Assembly: GCA_947177925.1 (NCBI GenBank)
Contig: CAMWWJ010000215.1
Location: 1 to 6,003 of the forward strand
Reading direction: 5' to 3'
Length of the DNA stretch: 6,003 nucleotides
DNA from: an uncultured Lachnospiraceae bacterium
Lineage (GTDB): Bacteria; Bacillota; Clostridia; Lachnospirales; Lachnospiraceae
The notes under the pieces were generated by a model. It was not told the origin of the DNA. It did no database searches and saw only the letters and a program-made list of their open reading frames with translations. Each line of letters starts with the position of its first letter. Position 1 is the stretch's first letter. The translations under genes and the position numbers were made by a program. Below, in pieces: positions 1 through 5,928 of the stretch.

Positions 1-81
1 GTTACGGGGGATTATGACTTAGAGGATGCAGAAACCTTGAACCTGCTGAAAGCCTCGTATCTGGCATATTTCCGGTCATAG
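1..81 (+). CDS. C-terminal end of an unidentified upstream gene (partial)
   Basis: Reading frame 1 is open from the window edge to a TAG at 79-81, giving 26 residues that end in LLKASYLAYFRS. The other two forward frames hit stops within about 20 bases, so this is the only plausible forward coding frame. The stop lies one base before the GGGAGGA ribosome binding site of the next gene, and the gap to that gene's ATG is only 12 bases, as expected for an operon partner. The tail is mixed acidic and hydrophobic and looks like the last helix of a soluble protein. It is too short to name a family, so no function is offered. Confidence 0.6.
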   Translation, partial: VTGDYDLEDAETLNLLKASYLAYFRS

Positions 82-82
82 T

Positions 83-89
83 GGGAGGA
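83..89 (+). promoter_or_regulatory. ribosome binding site of the RpiR-type regulator
   Basis: GGGAGGA sits four bases upstream of the ATG at 94. The strong Shine-Dalgarno match supports that start over the in-frame internal ATG at 124 (Met11). It lies directly after the stop of the preceding gene, which suits translation from a shared transcript. Confidence 0.7.
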
Positions 90-93
90 TTCA

Positions 94-1026
94 ATGGACA
101 ATCAGAATGATATTATTAGCAGAATGAATGAAAAATTCAGCACTATGAGCAAAAGCCATAAGGCAATTGCGGCCTATATTACAGATCACTATGATCAGGC
201 TGTTTTCATGACGGCGGCAAAACTGGGAGAAACACTGGGCATCAGTGAGTCCACGGTAGTGCGTTTTGCTTCGGGAATCGGTTATGATGGATATCCGGAA
301 TTTCAAAAGGCACTGGAGGACTGGGTAAAAAATAAACTGAATTCCGTACAAAGGATTGATGCAAAATACGGAAGGAGCACCCAGTCGGAAATACTCACAT
401 CCGTATTGACCTCTGATATGAATAAAATTGCTGACACCATAGAAAATCTGGACCCCATTGCCTTTGAAGCAGCAGTGGATACCATACTGGCTGCAAAGCA
501 TGTTTATATTGTGGGAATCAGAAGCTGTGAGCCGCTGGCTGACTTTCTAAGCTTTTATTTAACCATGATACGGGGAGATGTATGCCTGGTAAGGACAACC
601 TCGGCAAGTGAGACCTTTGAGCAGATGATACGGGTAAATGAAGAGGATGTGGTAATCGGCATAAGCTTTCCCAGATATTCCATGAGGACTTTAAAAGCAA
701 TGGAGTTTGCAAGGGACAGAAATGCCAAGGTCATTACCATAACGGATACGGTGCATTCGCCCATGAATCTGTATTCCTCCTGTAATCTGTTGGCAAGGAG
801 CGATATGGTTTCCATTGTAGATTCCCTGGTGGCGCCTTTAAGCGTCATCAATGCCCTTGTAGTGGCACTCTGCTTAAAGTGCCCTCAGGATGTAAAGGCA
901 AATCTGGAGGCTTTGGAGGAAGCATGGGGCAACTATCAGGTATACTTAAATGATGAAATCAACTTTATAGATGAAGAACCGATGTTGAATTATCCTCTTA
1001 TGAAGGAAGAAAAAAAGGATGAATAA
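94..1026 (+). CDS. RpiR/MurR-family transcriptional regulator (HTH + SIS)
   Basis: This encodes 310 residues, slightly longer than the usual 280-290 of the family. The N-terminal part (about 5-77) is the RpiR-type helix-turn-helix. It has the family pattern of a helix ending SKSHKAIAAYI, then TAAKLGETLGISESTVVRFA (40-59) and a GYDGYPEFQKAL stretch (63-74). Residues about 110-262 form a SIS sugar-phosphate-binding domain. Its first strand and phosphate loop are near VYIVGIRSCEPLA (137-149), and the second half is GISFPRYSMRTLKAMEFA (189-206). The charged tail (285-310) is an extension without a recognised domain. Known RpiR proteins are cytoplasmic and bind DNA as oligomers, with a phosphosugar as effector. 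No sugar kinase, transporter or isomerase lies in this window, so ligand and targets are unknown. The gene overlaps the downstream flavoprotein by 8 bases and is probably translationally coupled to it. Family assignment is firm; biological role is open. Confidence 0.93.
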   Translation: MDNQNDIISRMNEKFSTMSKSHKAIAAYITDHYDQAVFMTAAKLGETLGISESTVVRFASGIGYDGYPEFQKALEDWVKNKLNSVQRIDAKYGRSTQSEILTSVLTSDMNKIADTIENLDPIAFEAAVDTILAAKHVYIVGIRSCEPLADFLSFYLTMIRGDVCLVRTTSASETFEQMIRVNEEDVVIGISFPRYSMRTLKAMEFARDRNAKVITITDTVHSPMNLYSSCNLLARSDMVSIVDSLVAPLSVINALVVALCLKCPQDVKANLEALEEAWGNYQVYLNDEINFIDEEPMLNYPLMKEEKKDE

Positions 1027-2260
1027 AATCTGTATTGCAGGCGGAGGCCCGGCAGGGATGATAGCAGGTATTTTTGCGGCAAGAGCGGGCTGTTCCGTAA
1101 CACTGATAGAACAAAATGAAAAACTGGGAAAAAAGCTTTTTATTACGGGAAAAGGCAGATGCAATGTGACCAATGCCTGTGAAACGGAAGAATTATTTTC
1201 CGGCATGGTAACCAATGAAAAGTTTATGTACAGCAGCTTTTATGGATTTGACAACCATATGGTAATGGCATTTTTTGAAGAGCTGGGAGTTCCTTTAAAG
1301 GTGGAAAGAGGGAACCGGGTATTTCCCGTATCGGACCATTCTTCAGATATTATCAGGGCTCTTCAGTATGAGCTTAGAAGGATGGGAGTGGAAGTGCTGC
1401 TGAATACAAAAGTGAAGGAACTGCTTTTCTGGGAGAAGGAGGAAAAGCTCCGAATCAGAGGAGTGGCTCTGGAAGATGGAACAGTGCTGGAAGCGGATAA
1501 GGTGCTCCTTGCAACGGGAGGTCTTTCCTATCCTTCTACCGGCGCAACTGGTGACGGTTATAAACTGGCAGAAAAGGCAGGACATAAGGTAACGGAGCTT
1601 TATCCGGCATTGGTGCCTTTAGTGGTAAAAGAAAGCTGGTGCCACGATCTGCAGGGATTGTCCCTGAGAAACGTTTCGGCTAAAATCATACAGGGGAAAA
1701 AAATGCTTTATGAGGGATTTGGTGAATTGTTGTTTACTCATTTTGGAGTCAGTGGGCCTTTGATGCTCACTGCCAGCAGCTATCTGACAAAAAAACTGAA
1801 AGAACCGGCAACGCTTATTTTGGATTTAAAGCCGGCTCTTTCAGAGAAACAATTGGATGACAGGCTGATTCGGGAATTTGAGGCAAACAACAATAAGCAG
1901 TTTAAAAATATTCTGGGAAGCCTGTTTCCTGCAAAGCTGATTCCTGTCATGCTCCAAATGTCTCCCATTATGCCGGAAAAGAAATGCAATGAAATTTCCA
2001 GGGAAGAAAGAAGGGCATTTTTGGAGCTGGTGAAAAATCTGGAAATGACCATTACAGGCACAAGGGGCTTTACAGAAGCAATCATTACACAGGGAGGCCT
2101 GTCCGTAAAGGAAGTGAATCCATCCACCATGGAGTCAAAAAGGGCAGAGGGCCTGTATTTTGCGGGAGAGCTTCTGGATCTGGACGCAGTAACAGGCGGT
2201 TATAATCTGCAGATTGCCTGGTCTACCGGGTATTTGGCAGCCGCAGCAATGAGCGAATAA
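1019..2260 (+). CDS. BaiN/HI0933-like FAD-dependent oxidoreductase (aminoacetone oxidase family)
   Basis: This encodes 413 residues, normal for the family (about 400-420). Residues 4-13 form a Rossmann dinucleotide loop (GGGPAG at 8-13) with the ribose-binding acid Glu31. The family signature FITGKGRCNVTN follows at 41-52. Further conserved blocks are LLATGGLSYPSTGATGDGY (163-181), GELLFTHFGVSGP (235-247), TQGGLSVKEVNPSTM (357-371) and the FAD-closing GELLDLDAVTGGYNLQIAWS (383-402). No signal peptide or membrane segment is seen, so it should be cytosolic. Members are commonly annotated as NAD(P)/FAD-dependent oxidoreductase or aminoacetone oxidase. One clostridial member, BaiN, was reported to act in bile acid 7-dehydroxylation, but the family is nearly universal in Firmicutes and no bai gene is visible here, so that role should not be transferred. 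The ATG at 1019 has AAGGAAGA eight bases upstream, inside the end of the regulator gene. Physiological substrate is unknown. Confidence 0.9.
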   Translation: MNKICIAGGGPAGMIAGIFAARAGCSVTLIEQNEKLGKKLFITGKGRCNVTNACETEELFSGMVTNEKFMYSSFYGFDNHMVMAFFEELGVPLKVERGNRVFPVSDHSSDIIRALQYELRRMGVEVLLNTKVKELLFWEKEEKLRIRGVALEDGTVLEADKVLLATGGLSYPSTGATGDGYKLAEKAGHKVTELYPALVPLVVKESWCHDLQGLSLRNVSAKIIQGKKMLYEGFGELLFTHFGVSGPLMLTASSYLTKKLKEPATLILDLKPALSEKQLDDRLIREFEANNNKQFKNILGSLFPAKLIPVMLQMSPIMPEKKCNEISREERRAFLELVKNLEMTITGTRGFTEAIITQGGLSVKEVNPSTMESKRAEGLYFAGELLDLDAVTGGYNLQIAWSTGYLAAAAMSE

Positions 2261-2305
2261 AAATAAGCATAGCAAAATATGGATAGAGAAAGGATGTAAC
2301 AGGAC

Positions 2306-2962
2306 ATGAGTTATAGTATTGCCATTGATGGACCGGCAGGGGCAGGAAAAAGTACCATTGCAAAAAGGATTGCAAAGGAAAAAGGTTTTATTTATGTGGA
2401 TACGGGAGCCATGTACCGGGCAATGGCTTTTTATCTCATACAGAAAGGAATCAAGCCTTCTGAAACAGAAAAAATCAGTGAAGCATGCAAAGAGGCGGAC
2501 ATTACCATATCCTATGAGAATGGAGAACAGGTGGTATGGTTGAATGGAGAAAATGTAAATCCGTATCTTAGGACAGAGGAAGTGGGAAATATGGCTTCTG
2601 CCAGCTCTGTCAATAAGGACGTTCGCATAAAGCTGGTGGAGCTTCAGCAGAAGTTAGCCAAAACAAACAACGTAGTCATGGATGGAAGGGACATCGGCAC
2701 CTGTGTGCTGCCGGATGCAGATGTAAAGGTTTATCTGACAGCAAGCTCCCAGGTCAGGGCAAAGCGCAGATATGAAGAATTGACAAATAAGGGTGTAAGC
2801 TGTGACATAAATGCCATTGAAGCGGATATTATGGAAAGAGATAAACGGGATATGACAAGAGAAATGTCTCCGCTGCGGCAGGCAGAGGATGCAGTCCTTT
2901 TGGACAGCTCGAATATGGATATTGATCAGGTGGTGGAGGCCATACTTGCCATGTGCGGATAA
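2306..2962 (+). CDS. cmk: cytidylate kinase (CMP/dCMP kinase)
   Basis: The enzyme transfers phosphate from ATP to CMP or dCMP, giving CDP or dCDP for RNA, DNA and CDP-lipid synthesis in the cytosol. It has 218 residues, typical for a bacterial Cmk. The Walker A loop GPAGAGKST is at 9-17. The substrate-side block VDTGAMYRAM is at 31-40. The GRDIGT motif is at 127-132, preceded by VVMD. The lid-type basic segment RAKRRYEEL is at 151-159, and the family's RD-R-SPL region is at 178-190. The CMP-binding insert falls at about 60-110. It starts 45 bases after the flavoprotein gene, with GAAAGGATG (2288-2296) as the likely ribosome binding site about nine bases upstream. Linkage of cmk to the S1 gene is conserved widely (cmk-rpsA in Enterobacteria); in Clostridia ispH sits between them, as here. 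No defect was seen. Confidence 0.97.
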   Translation: MSYSIAIDGPAGAGKSTIAKRIAKEKGFIYVDTGAMYRAMAFYLIQKGIKPSETEKISEACKEADITISYENGEQVVWLNGENVNPYLRTEEVGNMASASSVNKDVRIKLVELQQKLAKTNNVVMDGRDIGTCVLPDADVKVYLTASSQVRAKRRYEELTNKGVSCDINAIEADIMERDKRDMTREMSPLRQAEDAVLLDSSNMDIDQVVEAILAMCG

Positions 2963-2980
2963 TAATATGCACACATCTGG

Positions 2981-3019
2981 ACTGATTTGGAATAAAAATA
3001 TCATGAGTTTCAAATCAGT
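2981..3019. promoter_or_regulatory. inverted repeat / RNA hairpin in the ispH leader
   Basis: ACTGATTTG (2981-2989) is a perfect reverse complement of CAAATCAGT (3011-3019). In RNA the stem extends inward with two G-U pairs to 13 bp (2981-2993 with 3007-3019), enclosing a 13-base A/T-rich loop. It lies 19 bases after the cmk stop, in the only gap longer than 50 bases between complete genes. No T-run follows the stem, so a standard intrinsic terminator is unlikely. It could be an mRNA processing or stability element, an attenuator part, or an operator for a dimeric repressor. The pairing is seen directly; any function is inferred. Confidence 0.5.
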
Positions 3020-3068
3020 GATAGAATGTTATGCAATATAGAAAGAATATATATAAGAACCGGGCAGC

Positions 3069-3078
3069 AGGAGGAAGG
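3069..3078 (+). promoter_or_regulatory. ribosome binding site that sets the ispH start at 3086
   Basis: The stretch AGGAGGAAGG lies 7-11 bases upstream of the ATG at 3086. An in-frame ATG at 3026 would add 20 residues (MLCNIERIYIRTGQQEEGKQ), but no Shine-Dalgarno precedes it. The added residues also do not resemble the IspH family, whose proteins begin almost exactly at the strand running into FCFGV. The later start is therefore chosen. Confidence 0.85.
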
Positions 3079-3085
3079 AAAGCAG

Positions 3086-3934
3086 ATGGAAGTAAAAACT
3101 GCGAAAACCGCAGGCTTTTGTTTTGGAGTAAAGCGGGCGGTAGATCAGGTTTACAAACAGATTGAGGCAGGAGGAAATATTTATACGTTAGGCCCCATTA
3201 TCCATAATGATCAGGTAGTAAAGGATCTTGAGGAAAAAGGCGTCCGTGTCTTAAACGGTGTGGAAGATCTTAAAGATCAGGAAAAGGGTACGGTCATCAT
3301 CCGTTCCCATGGTGTGGAAAAAAAAGTATATGAACAAATTGAGGAAATGGGCTTTTCATTCATCGATGCCACCTGTCCCTTTGTAAAGAAGATTCATAAA
3401 ATCGTGGAAGAGGAAAGTGGAAAGGGAAAGCACATCGTGATTATCGGAAGTTCTCCCCATCCGGAGGTGGAAGGAATCATGGGCTGGGTGGGAGGCCGCG
3501 CCACGGTCATTGCCACAAGGGAAGAAATGGAGAAATTTACCTTGAAAGAGGGCGAAAAAGCTTGTATTGTTTCCCAAACGACATTTAATTACAATAAATT
3601 TCAAGAATTGGTTGAAATTTTTGAAAAAAAAGGTTATGATGGTATTGTTGTGAATACTATATGTAACGCAACTGAGGAGAGACAGACCCAGGCCAGGGAA
3701 ATTGCCAGGGAAGTTGATGTAATGATAGTGATAGGCGGTACTCACAGTTCCAATACCCGCAAACTTTATGAAATATGCAGGGAAGAATGTGAGAACACTT
3801 ATTTTATACAGACACTGAGCGATTTGGAAAGGGAACAGATTGAGCCCGCTGGTTCAGTGGGAATTACCGCAGGGGCATCCACCCCAAATAATATTATTGA
3901 GGAGGTTCAAAATTATGTCAGAATTAACTTTTGA
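3086..3934 (+). CDS. ispH: 4-hydroxy-3-methylbut-2-enyl diphosphate reductase (LytB/IspH)
   Basis: This is the last step of the MEP pathway, reducing HMBPP to IPP and DMAPP in the cytosol with a 4Fe-4S cluster. The protein has 282 residues, normal for stand-alone bacterial IspH (about 280-315). The three cluster cysteines are Cys12 (GFCFGVKRAV, 10-19), Cys97 (DATCPFVKKIH, 94-104) and Cys193 (NTICNATEERQ, 190-200). Substrate-pocket residues are also visible: His40 (GPIIHN), His75 (RSHGV), the HPE of SSPHPEVEG (His125, Glu127), the T165/T166 pair of SQTTFN, the SSNTRKL loop at 221-227, and Ser265 in GASTP. In many Clostridia this protein continues into ribosomal protein S1. Here the frame stops with TGA at 3932-3934, 20 bases inside the S1 gene. 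An 80-base patch (3581-3660) is much more AT-rich than the rest. The upstream 123-base leader holds a hairpin. Confidence 0.97.
   Translation: MEVKTAKTAGFCFGVKRAVDQVYKQIEAGGNIYTLGPIIHNDQVVKDLEEKGVRVLNGVEDLKDQEKGTVIIRSHGVEKKVYEQIEEMGFSFIDATCPFVKKIHKIVEEESGKGKHIVIIGSSPHPEVEGIMGWVGGRATVIATREEMEKFTLKEGEKACIVSQTTFNYNKFQELVEIFEKKGYDGIVVNTICNATEERQTQAREIAREVDVMIVIGGTHSSNTRKLYEICREECENTYFIQTLSDLEREQIEPAGSVGITAGASTPNNIIEEVQNYVRINF
3899..3906 (+). promoter_or_regulatory. ribosome binding site of the S1 gene, inside ispH
   Basis: GAGGAGGT lies eight bases before the ATG at 3915 and encodes part of the IspH C-terminus (IIEEVQ). This near-consensus site supports independent or coupled initiation of S1 at MSELTFEQ. 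The same frame is open back to an ATG at 3840 within ispH, but that start lacks such a site and would add 25 residues with no S1 character. Confidence 0.85.
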
Positions 3935-5069
3935 ACAAATGTTAGACCAATCATTTAAAACAATCAGAAACGGAGAGGTAGTCGAGGGAAAAGTCATTGC
4001 TGTAAAAGAAGACGAAGCCATCCTGAATATTGGATATAAATCAGACGGTATTCTTACACGAAATGAATACACAAACGAGCCAAACGCAGATTTAACGACT
4101 ATCTTAAATGTCGGAGACACCTTGGAAGTAAAGGTAGTCAAAGTAAACGACGGAGAGGGACAGGTTCTTCTTTCCTACAAGCGTCTTGCTGCTGAAAAAG
4201 GCAATAAGAGGATTCAGGAAGCTTATGAAAACAAAGAAGTCCTCACTGCAAAAGTAGCACAGGTGTTAGACGGCGGCTTAAGCGTGGTATTGGATGAAGT
4301 GCGCATCTTTATTCCTGCAAGCCTTGTATCCAATGTATATGAAAAGGATTTATCCACCTATGCAGGAAAAGAAATAGAATTCGTAATCAGCGAATATAAT
4401 CCAAAGAGAAGAAGATATATCGGTGACCGCAAGCAGCTGTTGGTTGCAAAGAAAGCTGAAATGCAGAAAGAATTATTTGCAAGGATCAAGGAAGGGGATG
4501 TAGTGGAAGGTACTGTTAAGAATGTAACAGACTTTGGCGCATTCATTGATTTAGGCGGTGCAGACGGACTTCTTCATATTTCTGAAATGTCCTGGGGACG
4601 TGTGGAAAATCCAAAGAAGACCTTTAAAGTGGGACAGGAACTGAAGGTTCTCATTAAGGAAATCGAAGGAACCAAGATTGCCCTCAGCTTAAAATTTGAT
4701 GAACTGAATCCATGGAAGGATGCAGAAAAGAAATATGCAGTTGGCGATACCGTAACAGGTACGGTAGCAAGAATGACGGATTTTGGTGCATTTGTGGAGC
4801 TGGAAGAAGGTGTGGATGCACTTTTGCATGTATCACAGATTTCCAAGGAGCATATTGAAAAGCCTGCTGATGTGTTGAGCATTGGACAGGAAGTGACGGC
4901 TAAAGTGGTAGATTTCAATGAAGCAGATAAGAAGATCAGCTTAAGCATAAAAGCTTTACTGGCACCGGAACCGAAAGAAGAAAAAGAAGAGCCAAAAGAA
5001 GATGATGCAGATGTTGTTTCTGTGGACATTGAGGCTGTAATTGCAGCAGAAGCTGAATCAGAAGAATAA
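3915..5069 (+). CDS. rpsA: 30S ribosomal protein S1, four-domain clostridial type
   Basis: This RNA-binding protein associates with the 30S subunit and mRNA. It has 384 residues and four S1 (OB-fold) domains, versus six domains and about 557 residues in E. coli; the four-domain form is usual in Firmicutes. Domain 1 is about 18-90 (NIGYKSDGILTRNE, 38-51). Domain 2 is about 105-176 (FIPASLVS, 132-139). Domain 3 is about 192-261 (TDFGAFIDLGG, 205-215; LLHISEMSWG, 219-228). Domain 4 is about 276-346 (TDFGAFVELEEG, 288-299; LLHVSQIS, 303-310). Domains 3 and 4 carry the classic FGAF and LLH-S RNA-binding surface. The tail from about 350 is Glu/Lys-rich and then strongly acidic, ending AESEE, and is likely disordered. 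The start overlaps ispH by 20 bases in the +1 frame. In Gram-positives with low-GC genomes S1 is often dispensable for ordinary initiation, so its exact role here is less certain than its identity. Confidence 0.95.
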   Translation: MSELTFEQMLDQSFKTIRNGEVVEGKVIAVKEDEAILNIGYKSDGILTRNEYTNEPNADLTTILNVGDTLEVKVVKVNDGEGQVLLSYKRLAAEKGNKRIQEAYENKEVLTAKVAQVLDGGLSVVLDEVRIFIPASLVSNVYEKDLSTYAGKEIEFVISEYNPKRRRYIGDRKQLLVAKKAEMQKELFARIKEGDVVEGTVKNVTDFGAFIDLGGADGLLHISEMSWGRVENPKKTFKVGQELKVLIKEIEGTKIALSLKFDELNPWKDAEKKYAVGDTVTGTVARMTDFGAFVELEEGVDALLHVSQISKEHIEKPADVLSIGQEVTAKVVDFNEADKKISLSIKALLAPEPKEEKEEPKEDDADVVSVDIEAVIAAEAESEE

Positions 5070-5089
5070 AAAATAAGGTAGGTACGAAA

Positions 5090-5869
5090 ATGCCGGGTTA
5101 CGATTATGAATATTTTAAAGGCGCGGTTTTTGAATTGACCAGCATTGATTTAAATGCTTACAAGGAAAAGCAGATGAAGCGCCGCATAGATACATTGATA
5201 GGAAAAAACGGCATTGTTGGCTATGAAAAGTATATTCAGCTTTTGAAAAGCAACCGGGAAAAATTTGACGAATTTGTCAATTACCTTACTATTAATGTAT
5301 CGGAATTTTACCGGAATCCAGAGCAGTGGGAGCTGCTTGAACATGAGATTTTTCCAGAGCTGCTTAAAAAATCCGGAAGGAATTTGAAAATATGGAGCGC
5401 CGCCTGTTCCACAGGAGACGAGCCATATTCCTTGGTGATGGCATTATCCAGGCATCTGCCTCTTTCCCAGATAAAGATTATTGCTACGGATATTGATAAG
5501 CAGGTAATCGCCAAGGCAAAGACAGGCTTGTATTCTGAAAAGAGCATAGTTTCCGTACCAAAAGATTTGAAGTCAAAATATTTTACAAAAATTGGGCCTT
5601 CTTATCAGATCTCAAATGAAGTAAAGGCGAGAGTGGAATTTAGACAGCACAATTTATTAAAGGATTCCTATGAGAGCAATTGTGATTTGATTGTGTGCAG
5701 AAATGTGCTGATTTATTTCACAGAGGAAGCAAAAGAGGAGATATTTGCTAAGTTTCATAAGGCACTAAAGCCCGGAGGCAGCCTTTTTATCGGCAGCACC
5801 GAGCAGATTATCAATTATAAAGAATTACATTATAAAAGGAAAAATTCGTTCTTTTATGAGCGGGTTTAA
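5090..5869 (+). CDS. cheR: CheR-type protein-glutamate O-methyltransferase
   Basis: CheR uses S-adenosylmethionine to methylate glutamates on chemoreceptor cytoplasmic domains, setting adaptation with CheB. The 259-residue length is typical. Residues about 5-75 form the helical N-terminal domain, ending in the motif NVSEFYR (69-75; usual form NVTxFFR). The SAM-binding fold begins with IWSAACSTGDEPYS (101-114), matching the family GCSxGEEPYS with Asp for the first Glu. The acidic ATDID turn is at 132-136, and the CRNVLIYF motif is at 203-210. A GLYSEK segment (146-151) opens the beta-subdomain. AAGGTAGG (5075-5082) is the likely ribosome binding site, and the gap after the S1 gene is 20 bases. 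No CheA, CheW, CheB, receptor or flagellar gene is in the window, so this is an isolated member whose target cannot be read from context. Methyltransferase family is firm; a chemotaxis role is probable but unproven. Confidence 0.9.
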   Translation: MPGYDYEYFKGAVFELTSIDLNAYKEKQMKRRIDTLIGKNGIVGYEKYIQLLKSNREKFDEFVNYLTINVSEFYRNPEQWELLEHEIFPELLKKSGRNLKIWSAACSTGDEPYSLVMALSRHLPLSQIKIIATDIDKQVIAKAKTGLYSEKSIVSVPKDLKSKYFTKIGPSYQISNEVKARVEFRQHNLLKDSYESNCDLIVCRNVLIYFTEEAKEEIFAKFHKALKPGGSLFIGSTEQIINYKELHYKRKNSFFYERV

Positions 5870-5880
5870 AAATGAGTTTG

Positions 5881-5926
5881 AAAAGCGGTTCTGGAATCTG
5901 CAAAAAGGTTTTGGGGGCGCTTTTTT
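5881..5926 (+). terminator. probable intrinsic terminator after cheR
   Basis: AAAAGCG (5881-5887) pairs perfectly with CGCTTTT (5918-5924), and six T residues run from 5921 to 5926. Inside the 30-base loop a second small stem is possible, CAAAA (5901-5905) with TTTTG (5909-5913). The position 11 bases after the cheR stop and the T-run fit an operon end. The stem is short in GC and the loop is long, so strength is doubtful. The mirrored A-run would also let it act on transcripts coming from the other side. Confidence 0.5.
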
Positions 5927-5928
5927 GC

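Noticed and set aside
2319..2543. A 74-residue frame overlapping the start of cmk on the same strand
   Set aside because: It is an out-of-frame shadow of cmk with no ribosome binding site; the Walker A and GRDIGT motifs lie in the cmk frame.
3020..3060. Promoter-like A/T stretches before ispH (TAGAAT 3022-3027, TATATAAG near 3050-3057)
   Set aside because: No -35 element of useful quality lies 16-18 bases upstream of either; the region is simply AT-rich.
3026..3085. Upstream in-frame ATG that would extend IspH by 20 residues
   Set aside because: It has no ribosome binding site, the extra residues do not resemble the family, and a strong site precedes the ATG at 3086.
3318..3325. A8 run in ispH as a phase-variation or slippage site (also 3624-3631)
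   Set aside because: These are ordinary Glu-Lys-Lys codons in an essential-type enzyme; nothing else suggests switching.
3840..3914. Upstream start for S1 inside ispH, adding 25 residues
   Set aside because: This is ispH coding sequence read in another frame; GAGGAGGT with correct spacing points to 3915.
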